Below are positions 8,253-16,500 of a DNA stretch of 64,000 bases, piece by piece (within the stretch, counting starts at the first letter, position 1; each line of letters begins with the position of its first letter). Source of the stretch: Paenibacillus lutimineralis (GTDB lineage: Bacteria; Bacillota; Bacilli; Paenibacillales; Paenibacillaceae); assembly GCF_003991425.1 (NCBI RefSeq), contig NZ_CP034346.1:4687501-4751500 (forward strand). Direction: 5' to 3'. A program made the translations under genes and the position numbers. The notes under the pieces were generated by a model. It did no database searches, had not been told where the DNA came from, and was given only the letters and a program-made list of their open reading frames with translations.

Positions 8253-8288
8253 TTGCAGGGCAATCTATAATTACGAGTCCAACTACCT

Positions 8289-9293
8289 CTATACCGCTTT
8301 CCGAACCGAACCCGCATTGCGTCTGAAAGAGAGACGAATCAGTCTTAGACGCTCATATAGCAGATCCACTTGACTGTCCTCTGTAGCCTCTGCTCCAAAC
8401 ACACGCAATAACACCGGCTTAAGGAGATTATCACCTAGCTCTTCGAACGCTTGCCATACTGCCACTTGCTCTTGCTCAGGCATACTCTGAAGCTCTAGCT
8501 TGATCAGATCATCCATCTGATAGCCGTCCTTCTCCAGACTCTCAAGCAGTTCTAACGCCTCCCTGCGTTCGAGTCCGCTATGAAGACAGATATCGCTGAT
8601 ATTCTGTCCTTCTGCCAAGCATTCCAGCACTTTGCGACGCAGGCTGAACTTCTCCATCTCAGCACGGTATTTAGCCTCCTTCTGCTTGTATACCCAGGAT
8701 CGGAAGACTTCATCATCAATCCTCTCCTCCACCCAATCGAGTGGGAACGCTCGAGGTTGTTCACGAACCTTCGACAGCTCTACTAGCTCGGCTCCATATT
8801 CATTCGCCTTATTCTCGCCAACACCAGGAAGCTGCAATAATTCTTCCTTGCTATGCGGACAAAACACACTAATCAGCTTAAGCAGACGATTGCTAGCAAT
8901 CAAGTAAGGGGCTTTGCGTTCCATGGATGCCTTCCTTCTACGCCAAGAGGCCAGTTCAGCATAAAATTCCTCATTAGGATGCAGTTCACTGTAACAGATC
9001 AGCCTCTGTGCGACCATTCCCCGACCCTGCGCAATATCCCGCTCATCCCATATGCCATCGATAATCGGCCTGAAGCCTTCACTCAGCTTGGCAGCCAGAC
9101 GATGACGATATACGAGCAGCATTTCCGACCACGATGCCCCTTCGAACCAGATCGTCTCCCGCTGACCTTCCGACTCCAGCTCATTCCAGCCCATATGCCA
9201 TATACCTTCATCTTCGCCAATCCAAATCTGTGCCTCAATCGTCCTGTCCTCCAGGGTCTTTCTCTCCAAGCTGTTCAAAAATACGATCCGCAT
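8289..9293 (-). CDS. HRDC domain protein
   Basis: A protein of 334 residues. An HRDC (helicase and RNase D C-terminal) domain occupies roughly residues 110-185, with the family-like segments APYLIASNRLL and LLQLPGVGENKANEYG. HRDC domains bind nucleic acids and usually sit at the end of RecQ or RNase D. Here no helicase or nuclease domain accompanies it. The N-terminal 100 residues are unrecognised, and the C-terminal half is helical and charged, with a possible winged-helix-like stretch. The function is unknown; a DNA- or RNA-binding role is inferred. The gene converges on corA. Confidence 0.75.
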   Translation of the reverse strand: MRIVFLNSLERKTLEDRTIEAQIWIGEDEGIWHMGWNELESEGQRETIWFEGASWSEMLLVYRHRLAAKLSEGFRPIIDGIWDERDIAQGRGMVAQRLICYSELHPNEEFYAELASWRRRKASMERKAPYLIASNRLLKLISVFCPHSKEELLQLPGVGENKANEYGAELVELSKVREQPRAFPLDWVEERIDDEVFRSWVYKQKEAKYRAEMEKFSLRRKVLECLAEGQNISDICLHSGLERREALELLESLEKDGYQMDDLIKLELQSMPEQEQVAVWQAFEELGDNLLKPVLLRVFGAEATEDSQVDLLYERLRLIRLSFRRNAGSVRKAV

Positions 9294-9349
9294 TCTTCTA
9301 TTTCGCCTCCTCTATGTTTTCAGCAACGCTATAGGGCGCTAACAACGAC

Positions 9350-9385
9350 AAAAAGCACCCCCCTGCCATAGCAAGAGAGGTGCTT
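9350..9385 (-). terminator. Hairpin with T-tail upstream of the HRDC gene
   Basis: On the minus strand AAGCACCTC and GGGGTGCTT pair, followed by TTTTG. It lies only about 60 nt upstream of the HRDC gene, so it either stops read-through from ypcP or attenuates the HRDC transcript. Confidence 0.6.
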
Positions 9386-9519
9386 CCCCTAAACGTATAC
9401 TGTTATTCCTAATTGTACCATTTTATAAAGTACTGTCAACGATGAATGCTGTTTTCCCACAAATGCCATTTTTTCAGATATAATGACAAAAGACATTGCA
9501 TTTTAAGGAGGGCTATACT

Positions 9520-9819
9520 ATGACTGGCTCAAATGATCTTGATTTCTTATCCGATAGCACTGAGAGCACTTCAACAAGATTTGTAACCTTCATCGGACAT
9601 TCATTGAAGCGCTTTGATCTTGCTGTAACGACAACGAACCGCTTCTACGGTAAGAAGCTTGTTACCGATTTACAAAATGGACGTACGGCCATCCTTGGCA
9701 CCGATGACCTCGAAGAGGAAGGCTACCTAGAGCATATCTTCTCTCTCGAAGAACAAGAAGGCGAGGACATGCGCAGTTTCCTGTATCAAGTCGTAGGGGA
9801 CCCTTATTTTACGGATTAA
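9520..9819 (+). CDS. DUF3055 (SAV0927-like) family protein
   Basis: A protein of 99 residues of unknown function. The core TTNRFYGKKLVTDLQNGRTA with LGTDDL and EHIF matches the DUF3055 family of Firmicutes. The start at 9520 (MTGSNDL) has AAGGAGG 7 nt upstream; the frame beginning at 9496 includes the ribosome site and is too long. The first 20 residues are rich in Ser and Thr and are probably disordered. It is monocistronic and divergent from the HRDC gene. Confidence 0.82.
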   Translation: MTGSNDLDFLSDSTESTSTRFVTFIGHSLKRFDLAVTTTNRFYGKKLVTDLQNGRTAILGTDDLEEEGYLEHIFSLEEQEGEDMRSFLYQVVGDPYFTD

Positions 9820-9841
9820 GCATCAAATCAACGTTACAATA

Positions 9842-9878
9842 ACAAATAATAGGCCCCCATTCACTCTGAACGGGGGCT
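9842..9878 (-). terminator. Terminator of ypcP
   Basis: GCCCCCGTTC and GAATGGGGGC form a strong stem. On the minus strand it is followed by a T-rich tail (TATTATTTGTT). It may also stop the converging DUF3055 transcript. Confidence 0.7.
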
Positions 9879-9950
9879 GGTGACTGCAAGCATTCAACTG
9901 CCATATAAATCGCCGTCAGCAGCGTCTGTGTTCTGCCTGGTATGTTGTGT

Positions 9951-10838
9951 CTATCTTGCTACCGCCAATCCCATCCATGAAGAGACGCTCGCCATTTCGA
10001 GCTCTTCAAATTTGGATACAACAAGCGCCGGGTTCAACTCGAAGCAGCAGGCCTCAACCGTACACTCCAATTCTACGTCACAGCGGATTTCGGCAAGCTG
10101 TCTTGAGAGATGGAGCATATCCAGATCATTCTCGATTTTCGTGCGAACCGACTTGGACAGCCCGTCCAGATTGGACAAAATACCGTCCACAGAGCCATAT
10201 TCTTGGACCAACTTCATCGCAGTCTTCTCTCCGATCCCGCGAACACCAGGATAATTGTCGCTTGGGTCGCCCATCAAGCCTTTCATATCGATAATCTGTG
10301 CCGGTTTTAACTGCTTCTCCTCCATCAGACTCTCCGGCGTATATACCATATAATTGCCATGGCCTTTTTTCATAATGATTACGCTGGTTCGATCAGTCAC
10401 AAGCTGAAGCATATCATGATCACCAGTCAGGACGAACACTTCCATGTCCTCGCTGAATTTGACGGACAGCGATCCGATGCAGTCATCCGCCTCAAACCCA
10501 GGCGAACTGACATTAGGAATACCCAAGCTATCCATCACTTCGCGAATCACACTGAACTGTGGAATTAGCTCATCAGGGGCATCCGAACGGTTACCTTTAT
10601 AGGCTGAGAACTGCTCGGTACGAAAGGTCTTACTACCTAGATCCCAGCAACAAGCAATGTGGGTTGGCCCGAACTTCTGCACAACATCCCAGAAATAACG
10701 CATAAATCCATAGACGGCATTGGTCGGCAGACCCTCTTTGGTGCGCCGAATATATCCGGTTGCAGCCGAAGCATAGAAAGCCCGGAACATCAATGCCATC
10801 CCATCAACTAACAATAAACGCTGTTTTGTTTGTTCCAT
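9951..10838 (-). CDS. ypcP: 5'-3' exonuclease (YpcP / PolI N-terminal domain family)
   Basis: A free-standing flap endonuclease/5'-3' exonuclease of the DNA polymerase I N-terminal family, active in Okazaki fragment and repair processing. The protein has about 295 residues. Metal-binding acidic motifs are visible: LLLVDGMALMFRAFYA near the N-terminus, FEADDCIG, and VLTGDHDMLQL. The helix-hairpin-helix GVRGIGEKTAMKLVQEYG follows. No polymerase domain is present. The ATG at 10838 was preferred; a TTG at 10850 lies too close to the GGGGAG site. It is 28 nt downstream of the ArsC-like gene, probably in one operon. Confidence 0.88.
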   Translation of the reverse strand: MEQTKQRLLLVDGMALMFRAFYASAATGYIRRTKEGLPTNAVYGFMRYFWDVVQKFGPTHIACCWDLGSKTFRTEQFSAYKGNRSDAPDELIPQFSVIREVMDSLGIPNVSSPGFEADDCIGSLSVKFSEDMEVFVLTGDHDMLQLVTDRTSVIIMKKGHGNYMVYTPESLMEEKQLKPAQIIDMKGLMGDPSDNYPGVRGIGEKTAMKLVQEYGSVDGILSNLDGLSKSVRTKIENDLDMLHLSRQLAEIRCDVELECTVEACCFELNPALVVSKFEELEMASVSSWMGLAVAR

Positions 10839-10866
10839 AATCGTAAACAAGCTCCCCTATTAAAAT

Positions 10867-11232
10867 CTATTTGTCTCCCCACGACTGTTCATAGCTATCC
10901 TCTTTAAAGCCTACGGTAACTTTATGTCCGTCCGTTACAAGCGGTCGTTTAATCAGCATACCATTAGAGACGAGTAACTGGATCGCCTCTTCGCGTGATA
11001 AACCTGGCAGCTTGTCCTTAAGCCCTAGCTCTTTATATACCTCACCGCTCGTATTGAAGAACTTCTTAAGCTCAAGCCCGCTGCGGTCGATCATCTCTGA
11101 CATTTGTTCACTTGAAGGAGTTGTCTCCTTCAGATTGTGCAGCTCCAGATGATGGCCATGCTCCTCCAACCATTTAACCGCTTTGCGGCAAGTACCGCAT
11201 TTAGGATAGTGATAAACTGTAAGTGTACTCAT
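10867..11232 (-). CDS. yusI: ArsC/Spx-family thioredoxin-fold protein (YusI-like)
   Basis: A protein of 121 residues with the ArsC/Spx fold. The N-terminal redox motif is CGTC in YHYPKCGTCRKAVKWL, followed by the family segments LKETTPS and RPLVTDG. Relatives such as YusI are of uncertain function. Spx proper binds RNA polymerase and has a CxxC of this type, but the overall sequence is nearer the YusI/ArsC branch. The start at 11232 has GAGAGG upstream. A frame extending to 11286 runs into repeat R4 and was rejected. Confidence 0.82.
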   Translation of the reverse strand: MSTLTVYHYPKCGTCRKAVKWLEEHGHHLELHNLKETTPSSEQMSEMIDRSGLELKKFFNTSGEVYKELGLKDKLPGLSREEAIQLLVSNGMLIKRPLVTDGHKVTVGFKEDSYEQSWGDK

Positions 11233-11256
11233 AGTATCGTTCCTCTCTAAATGGTC

Positions 11257-11392
11257 GTTCAAAAAGTCCACTTTTGATAACCTCAAAAGGGGCTATTCAA
11301 GGATGAGCGACCACGATTCTCCGCTACTCAGTCCCTAACTTCATCCAACCCTCTCGGTGCTTAAAACGTCCTTTTTGAACACGCACTCTAAT
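11257..11392 (+). repeat. Intergenic repeat (R4)
   Basis: Begins GTTCAAAAAGTCCACTTTTG and ends GTCCTTTTTGAACACGCACT followed by CTAAT. The core CTATTCAAGGATGAGCGACC is shared with R3b, then CTAACTTCATCCAACC with R3, R5b and R6. The right end contains the TAG stop of rluD. It fills the gap between rluD and yusI. Confidence 0.85.
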
Positions 11393-12338
11393 TCAACCTT
11401 TTCTGTAAATGAGCCATATCTGCAGGCAACGAAGCAGAGAATACGATCTGTTCGCCCGTTAACGGATGAATGAATCCAAGCTCAGCGGCATGGAGAGCCT
11501 GCCGATCAATAAGAGCATCCAGTGCATTCATGCTTGCCCGCTCCTGCTCATTAAGCTCGTCGAAGCCTAAGTAGCGATACATCTTGTCGCCAATCAACGG
11601 GTGACCGATTGAGGTCATATGAACGCGGATTTGATGCGTTCTCCCTGTCTCCAGCCTAAGCTCCACCAGAGCCCCTTCTCCATAACAAGCCTTTACCTCA
11701 TAATGAGTCAATGCAGGATAGCCATCCGCCGTCACGATGCGGCGATGCGGTTCCTGTGGATCACGATCAATAGGACCGTCAATCGAGGCGCTCGCAGGCT
11801 GCGGACAACCGTGTACGAGAGCAATGTATTTCTTGGATACTTGCCCCGCTATAAGCTGCTCCGAAATATGCTGATGGATATAGGCATTCTTGGCGATCGC
11901 AATAATCCCGCTCGTCTCCTGATCCAGACGGTGCACTGGACGAAATCGGTACTTCTCGCCTTTGGCCTGCCAGTAGTGTACAACCCCGTTGGCCAGCGTG
12001 TTCATATAATGACCATGTGTTGGATGAACGATGATCCCTGGTTCCTTGTTAACGATCAGCAGTGCGTTATCCTCATACACAATATCGAATGGAATCGGCT
12101 GTGGCAAAATATCCTCTGACATCTCCTGCTCCAATGAGATGGATACGATATCGCCCGCTCTTACTGCCACGCTGATGTACACTCGCTCCCCATTCAACAT
12201 TACACCGCGTTCCGTCAGCTTGATTCGTGACAGCAGCTTTCGCGATACGCCTAAGCGCCGCTGCAACACCGTCTTCACCAGCCAACCTTCCTCTAGCTCT
12301 GTTACCTGATAAGTAATCGGTTCATAGTAATCTGTCAT
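11388..12338 (-). CDS. rluD: RluD-family pseudouridine synthase
   Basis: Isomerises uridines in rRNA (or tRNA). The protein has 316 residues: an S4 RNA-binding domain (about 15-75) followed by the RsuA/RluD catalytic domain. The catalytic aspartate is Asp139 in VHRLDQETSG, and LETGRTHQIRVHM is the second signature. The exact target uridine cannot be told from sequence; B. subtilis has several paralogues. Its ATG overlaps the stop of the upstream cobalamin adenosyltransferase gene by 4 nt (ATGA). Its stop lies in repeat R4. Confidence 0.9.
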   Translation of the reverse strand: MTDYYEPITYQVTELEEGWLVKTVLQRRLGVSRKLLSRIKLTERGVMLNGERVYISVAVRAGDIVSISLEQEMSEDILPQPIPFDIVYEDNALLIVNKEPGIIVHPTHGHYMNTLANGVVHYWQAKGEKYRFRPVHRLDQETSGIIAIAKNAYIHQHISEQLIAGQVSKKYIALVHGCPQPASASIDGPIDRDPQEPHRRIVTADGYPALTHYEVKACYGEGALVELRLETGRTHQIRVHMTSIGHPLIGDKMYRYLGFDELNEQERASMNALDALIDRQALHAAELGFIHPLTGEQIVFSASLPADMAHLQKRLN

Positions 12339-12904
12339 GATTTATTGCCAAACACCTTCCGACTGCGCAAATATTCTATATCGGGAACCGCCAGACGCGC
12401 GTTAGCTGTCCTGGCCACCGTGAAGAAGAAATCAGATAGCCTATTGATATATTTCAAAGCGTCCTCGTTAATTTCCGTTTTATGGCTCAGTGTTACTACT
12501 CGGCGTTCAGCGCGGCGGCAGACTGTACGACAGACGTGAAGAACAGCTGCCAGTTGGGAACCGCCAGGCAGAATGAAGCGCTCAAGCTTAGGATTTTCCT
12601 GTTCATAGCGGTCCACCCACTGCTCCAATCTCTCCCATAGCTCAGACGTTACTTTGTATTTGCTCTCTTTGATCTTGACGTAGGCCAGATCAGATCCACA
12701 ATCGAACAACTCCTGTTGAACCAGCAGAAGATCCTCGTGAAGATCGGCGAATTTCTCCCCTTCTGCAAGGCTCACAGCCTGTCCAACAAAAGAGTTCAAT
12801 TCATCTATCGTGCCGTAGGCTTCTACTCTCTCATCATCCTTATATACTCTCCCGCCGATCACTGAGGTCTGCCCCTGATCACCAGTACGCGTGTAAATCG
12901 TCAT
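12335..12904 (-). CDS. pduO: PduO-type ATP:cob(I)alamin adenosyltransferase
   Basis: Transfers the adenosyl group of ATP to cob(I)alamin to make coenzyme B12. The protein has 189 residues. The ATP-binding N-terminus TIYTRTGDQGQTSVIGG is clear. RVEAYGTIDELNSFVG and the helix with CRTVCRRAERR and INRLSDFFFTVAR are the other family motifs. The start at 12904 has GGGGGAG at 8 nt; the frame to 12952 was rejected. No other B12 gene lies nearby. It is translationally coupled to rluD. Confidence 0.93.
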   Translation of the reverse strand: MTIYTRTGDQGQTSVIGGRVYKDDERVEAYGTIDELNSFVGQAVSLAEGEKFADLHEDLLLVQQELFDCGSDLAYVKIKESKYKVTSELWERLEQWVDRYEQENPKLERFILPGGSQLAAVLHVCRTVCRRAERRVVTLSHKTEINEDALKYINRLSDFFFTVARTANARLAVPDIEYLRSRKVFGNKS

Positions 12905-13033
12905 TAGAGAAACTCCCCCTATCCTTAGAAATCGATATTCCCAATATACCATAAAACGATGCTGAGGGCTTTTCCAGATGATTACTAGGCTTCTTCAACT
13001 TCTTGCAACCCTCTCGATAACCCTGAATCGCAT

Positions 13034-13060
13034 AAAAAAGAAGATCTGTAAAAGATCTTC
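13034..13060 (-). terminator. Terminator of the Spo0E-like gene
   Basis: GAAGATC and GATCTTC pair with a 7-nt loop, followed by T6 on the minus strand. Confidence 0.85.
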
Positions 13061-13095
13061 TTCAATCGACTGAACTCTGTCAGGTCGCTACTTGA

Positions 13096-13365
13096 TTATT
13101 GTTTCTTACTCCGCTTCTTCATAAATTCATTAATCTTCAGATCCAGCAAACGGCTGATTTCGATTACAATATCCGAGGTAAAAGACTTCTCTTGCAAGAA
13201 CATCTTTTCCATTCTATTACGAAGTATATGAATTTCATCCTCCAAGGTTACTGCTTGTGGTGAAGTCTTACGGTTCGCTTCTACCATCCACTTGTTTGAT
13301 TCATTGTCTTCAGCGATCAATAGCCCCGCCATATCATATACTAGATTGTATTCACCACAACCCAA
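13096..13365 (-). CDS. Spo0E-like aspartyl-phosphate phosphatase
   Basis: A protein of 89 residues whose C-terminal half fits the Spo0E two-helix fold: EDEIHILRNRMEKMF then VIEISRLLDLKINEFM. The SRLLD segment aligns with the SQELD signature. Such proteins dephosphorylate Spo0A-P and delay sporulation. That role is inferred from the family. The N-terminal 40 residues are unrecognised. The TTG at 13365 was kept because GGGAGGG lies 7 nt upstream; no better in-frame start is seen. It stands alone with its own terminator. Confidence 0.7.
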   Translation of the reverse strand: MGCGEYNLVYDMAGLLIAEDNESNKWMVEANRKTSPQAVTLEDEIHILRNRMEKMFLQEKSFTSDIVIEISRLLDLKINEFMKKRSKKQ

Positions 13366-13509
13366 AAGTTATCCCTCCCCGAGAAACTATAACCTTCCTC
13401 CGAAAACATATTATACCATATTAATTGGACAATGATCAATTAATAAATGAAAGAAATGTTAAATAGAACCATTTTCCCGGGTGAATAGTTCATGGTCACA
13501 GCGCCAGAC

Positions 13510-14718
13510 CTAGCCTTGCTTCAGCTTATGGACGAATTGGCCCATTCGGTGTAGTGCTTCGTTAAGTTGACTGACCGATGTCGCATAGGAACAACGTAGG
13601 AAGCCTTCCCCGCCACCGCCAAAAGCGTTGCCAGGTACAGCTGCCACCTTTGCTTCCATAAGCAGTCTCTGCGAGAATTCCTCGGAGCTAAGTCCAGTCG
13701 ATTGGATACTTGGGAAGGCGTAGAATGCCCCTTGGGGATCATGGCAGGACAAGCCGATGTCCCGCAGTCCCTGTACGATCAGGCGTCTTCTCTGGTTATA
13801 CGATTCTACCATATGATCCTTCTCTCTAAGGCCGTTCTTCAGAGCCTCGAGCGCAGCCACTTGGCCCATAACTGGAGCGCACATCACGGTATATTGATGG
13901 ATCTTCAGCATTGCGTAGATCAAGTCAGGATGTCCGCATACATATCCCATGCGCCAACCTGTCATGGCAAAGGCCTTGGAGAAGCCGTTAACGAGCAAGG
14001 TACGGTCCTTCATGCCAGGGATCGAAGCGAAGCTGACATGCTTGTGATCGTAGGTCAATTCCGAATAGATCTCGTCGGCGATGACGATCAGATCATTCTC
14101 CTCCACCACTTTGGCAATCGGCAGCCAATCCTCATAGGTCATAATACCGCCTGTCGGATTGCTCGGATAATTTAAAATTAATATTTTGGACTTCGGCGTA
14201 ATCCTAGCTTGCAAATGCTCAGCCTTCAGCTTGAAGCTGTCCTTAGCAAAAGTCTCGACTTCTACCGGTACTCCTCCGCCAATTGAAGTAATTGGGGAAT
14301 AGGAGATATAGCACGGAACCGGCACGAGAACCTCATCCCCTGGCTCGATCAAAGCTCTAAGAGCAAGATCAATCGCTTCGCTTCCGCCCACAGTAACGAT
14401 CATTTCATCTTTGGGATCGTATTTCAGATCATAGCTATTATATAGGTACTCCGCAATGGCCTCGCGAAGCTCAGGCATACCTGCGTTGGATGTGTAGCTC
14501 GTAAACCCACGCTCCAGCGAATATACGCAAGCTTCTCGTACATGCCAAGGAGTTATAAAATCCGGCTCACCGACACCTAGAGTAATAATATCCTTATTGC
14601 CACTCACCAAATCAAAAAAACGACGAATACCCGAAGGCTGTATCTCCCTTACGACGGGAGACAGATAAGATGTCATAGATTTGCTATTGTTCTCTACATC
14701 CTGTGAATTTACACTCAT
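13510..14718 (-). CDS. alaT: Alanine transaminase, class I/II aminotransferase (AlaT/YugH)
   Basis: A PLP aminotransferase of 402 residues. PSGIRRFFDLVSGNKDIITL and GVGEPDFITPWHVREA closely follow B. subtilis YugH (AlaT). The PLP lysine is in NGFSKAFAMTGWRMG, the Asp in VIADEIYSELTYD, and the carboxylate-binding Arg in FLRCSYATS. It would form alanine from pyruvate. It lies 13 nt after the Lrp-family gene, as alaR-alaT in B. subtilis, which strengthens the assignment. AAAGGAAG precedes the ATG. Confidence 0.88.
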   Translation of the reverse strand: MSVNSQDVENNSKSMTSYLSPVVREIQPSGIRRFFDLVSGNKDIITLGVGEPDFITPWHVREACVYSLERGFTSYTSNAGMPELREAIAEYLYNSYDLKYDPKDEMIVTVGGSEAIDLALRALIEPGDEVLVPVPCYISYSPITSIGGGVPVEVETFAKDSFKLKAEHLQARITPKSKILILNYPSNPTGGIMTYEDWLPIAKVVEENDLIVIADEIYSELTYDHKHVSFASIPGMKDRTLLVNGFSKAFAMTGWRMGYVCGHPDLIYAMLKIHQYTVMCAPVMGQVAALEALKNGLREKDHMVESYNQRRRLIVQGLRDIGLSCHDPQGAFYAFPSIQSTGLSSEEFSQRLLMEAKVAAVPGNAFGGGGEGFLRCSYATSVSQLNEALHRMGQFVHKLKQG

Positions 14719-14731
14719 ATTATTACTTCCT

Positions 14732-15232
14732 TTACGGAGATATCAAAAGTCTGCGATCCTCTTCAGGATCTTCAAAAATAATGCCATCCTGCTTATACTT
14801 CTTCAAAATAAAATGCGTCTTGGTAGATAGTACGGACTCAAGTGTAGACAGCTTGTCGGACACGAAGCTGGCCACTTCCTTCAGGTTACGGCCCTCCACC
14901 TCAACCAACAAATCATATGCACCGGACATCAGATAGACACTCATTACTTGCGGGAACAAATAAATGCGCTCGGCGATCGTCTCAAACCCTCTTCCACGCT
15001 CAGGCGTAATTTGTACTTCGATTAACGCCGTCACCTTCTCATCGTCCAGCTTGCTGGAATTAACCACCGTAGCGTACTTCACGATCACGTTATCCTCTTC
15101 CAATTCCGCGATCGCCTCCGCTATCTCCTCAGGAGTCGCGCCGAGCAATGTCGCCAGCAAATTAGGGTCACGCCTCGCGTCCTCTTTCAGAAGATCCAGC
15201 ACTTTCAGCTTAAGCTCGCTTATTTGTCTCAT
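14732..15232 (-). CDS. alaR: Lrp/AsnC-family regulator of alaT (AlaR/YugG)
   Basis: A protein of 166 residues. An N-terminal winged helix (LKVLDLLKEDARRDPNLLAT) is followed by a RAM ligand-binding domain with the YLMSGAYDLLVEVEG motif. Lrp-family proteins act as dimers or octamers and sense amino acids. It is the first gene of the pair with alaT and by analogy with B. subtilis AlaR should control alaT in response to alanine. Directly upstream is a non-coding stretch to the coat-gene terminator. Confidence 0.88.
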   Translation of the reverse strand: MRQISELKLKVLDLLKEDARRDPNLLATLLGATPEEIAEAIAELEEDNVIVKYATVVNSSKLDDEKVTALIEVQITPERGRGFETIAERIYLFPQVMSVYLMSGAYDLLVEVEGRNLKEVASFVSDKLSTLESVLSTKTHFILKKYKQDGIIFEDPEEDRRLLISP

Positions 15233-15355
15233 CCTTCATCCTCCAGCGCTGTTCCGGCAAATGTCAGGGTGGTAGTTCGTATGCATTCTCCACGCACCGC
15301 CTGCCGAAAACTAAATTTAATACTAATATTACATGAATTTCATGTATCTGCAAAG

Positions 15356-15400
15356 AAAAACCGTCCGTCATAAGGATGAGTTATCCCCTGGACGGACGGT
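15356..15400 (-). terminator. Terminator of the coat-protein pair
   Basis: ACCGTCCGTC and GACGGACGGT form a long stem followed by TTTTTC on the minus strand, after the coat-protein gene and before alaR. Confidence 0.88.
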
Positions 15401-15459
15401 CGCTGAACTATAGCCGGTAAGCCGAACTAATCGCTTCTCCAGCCGCTTGAACGGTTAGG

Positions 15460-15858
15460 TTAAGTATATGGATTCTGTACGTTCGAAGTGTGATTCGACA
15501 CATTGTTCTGATGGTAGAAAGCACCGGATTGCATACCGTGCTGCTGACTCATCTGATGCGCTTGTTGATGATCCTGTTGCGCAGTCTGAATCTCCTTATC
15601 AATCATTTGGCGCGGTGCTGGAGAAGGCGCGGTATACATTTTATTTTGCTCCATCACCTGAAATAATTCACCCTGCAATCGCAGCGTGCTGTTGGTCAGA
15701 TCCGTGAACATGCGTCTGACAACAGGACATGCCGATTCTGTCGTGGCCGTTGTGTATTCACGCACCGTTCTCTTCAGATCGGATAGAATAACATTCAGGT
15801 AATCGGACTCGTTCATCATTTGCTGACCCTGTGATTGATTCTGTTGTTGATTCATCAT
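15460..15858 (-). CDS. CotF-like spore coat protein
   Basis: A protein of 132 residues. A helical CotF-family core (about 18-75, with DYLNVILSDLKRTVREYTTA and ESACPVVRRMFTDL) is flanked by Gln-, His- and Met-rich tails. Such proteins coat spores of Bacillales. The ATG at 15858 follows GGAGGATAGGA; the next ATG codon is almost as good. It lies 36 nt downstream of a second small protein of the same style, and the two probably form one operon. Confidence 0.78.
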   Translation of the reverse strand: MMNQQQNQSQGQQMMNESDYLNVILSDLKRTVREYTTATTESACPVVRRMFTDLTNSTLRLQGELFQVMEQNKMYTAPSPAPRQMIDKEIQTAQQDHQQAHQMSQQHGMQSGAFYHQNNVSNHTSNVQNPYT

Positions 15859-15894
15859 TCCTATCCTCCTAGATATTTATTAAAGAACTGTTGG

Positions 15895-16128
15895 TTAATG
15901 ACTTTGCGTCGGTGCCATTTGTTGGTGCTGCTTCAGCATTTCGATCATCTGATGTGTATGCTGCTCATGAACCTGCAGATGCTGATCTATGACCTGGCTG
16001 ATTTGCGCGTTGGCCGATACGCTTCTTGCTGTCGCATACAGCTTGATAAGCATATTCTCATTGGATAGTGAATCGGCGATGTAATCCAATTCCTTGCCTG
16101 AGAGAGGCTTCATTTGCATATTGTTCAT
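15895..16128 (-). CDS. Small CotF-like spore coat protein
   Basis: A protein of 77 residues, helical, with a His/Gln/Met-rich tail (HLQVHEQHTHQMIEMLKQHQ). KPLSGKELDYIADSLSNENM resembles the N-terminal part of CotF-family proteins. The start at 16128 has CAGGAGG 7 nt upstream; longer frames lack a ribosome site. It is paired with the 132-residue coat protein downstream and would be expressed late in the mother cell. No sigma factor site was identified with certainty. Confidence 0.72.
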   Translation of the reverse strand: MNNMQMKPLSGKELDYIADSLSNENMLIKLYATARSVSANAQISQVIDQHLQVHEQHTHQMIEMLKQHQQMAPTQSH

Positions 16129-16246
16129 GCCTATTCCTCCTGATTTTTGATTCAATTCTTGCCTATTATGCTCCCGCAAGTGATTTTTTATGATGTCTCT
16201 AATTGGACATACTAACGACAATCTCGTGAACAACAGCAACCTTATT

Positions 16247-16300
16247 GAGTTACTTCTTGATTCACTTCGTAATCAAAAGCGGACTTTTTGAACTACCTAT
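16247..16300 (-). repeat. Intergenic repeat, truncated tandem copy (R5a)
   Basis: Read on the minus strand: AGGTAGTTCAAAAAGTCCGC to GAAGTGAATCAAGAAGTAAC, then the similarity stops. It follows R5b head-to-tail without spacer. Confidence 0.75.
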
Positions 16301-16484
16301 TTAAATCCATGTTCAAAAAGTTTGGTTTTCAGCACCGAGAAGGTTGGATGAAGCTAGGGGCTGAGGAGCGGAGCGTACGTAGTGGGTACGTGAGCACCGG
16401 AAGACCCGGCTGAATTCAAGATTCGATGCCGAGTTACTTCTTGATTCACTTCGTGATCAAAAGCGGACTTTTTGAACTTCCTCT
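16300..16484 (-). repeat. Intergenic repeat, full-length copy (R5b)
   Basis: The best-preserved copy, about 185 bp. On the minus strand it runs from AGAGGAAGTTCAAAAAGTCC to AACTTTTTGAACATGGATTT. The two ends form an imperfect inverted repeat of about 25 bp: GTGATCAAAAGCGGACTTTT versus GTGCTGAAAACCAAACTTTT, both followed by TGAAC. A central palindromic block surrounds CACGTACCCACTACGTACG. The ribosome site of the FAD oxidoreductase starts directly beyond its end. Confidence 0.9.
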
Positions 16485-16500
16485 AAAGGAGTGGCCTATT

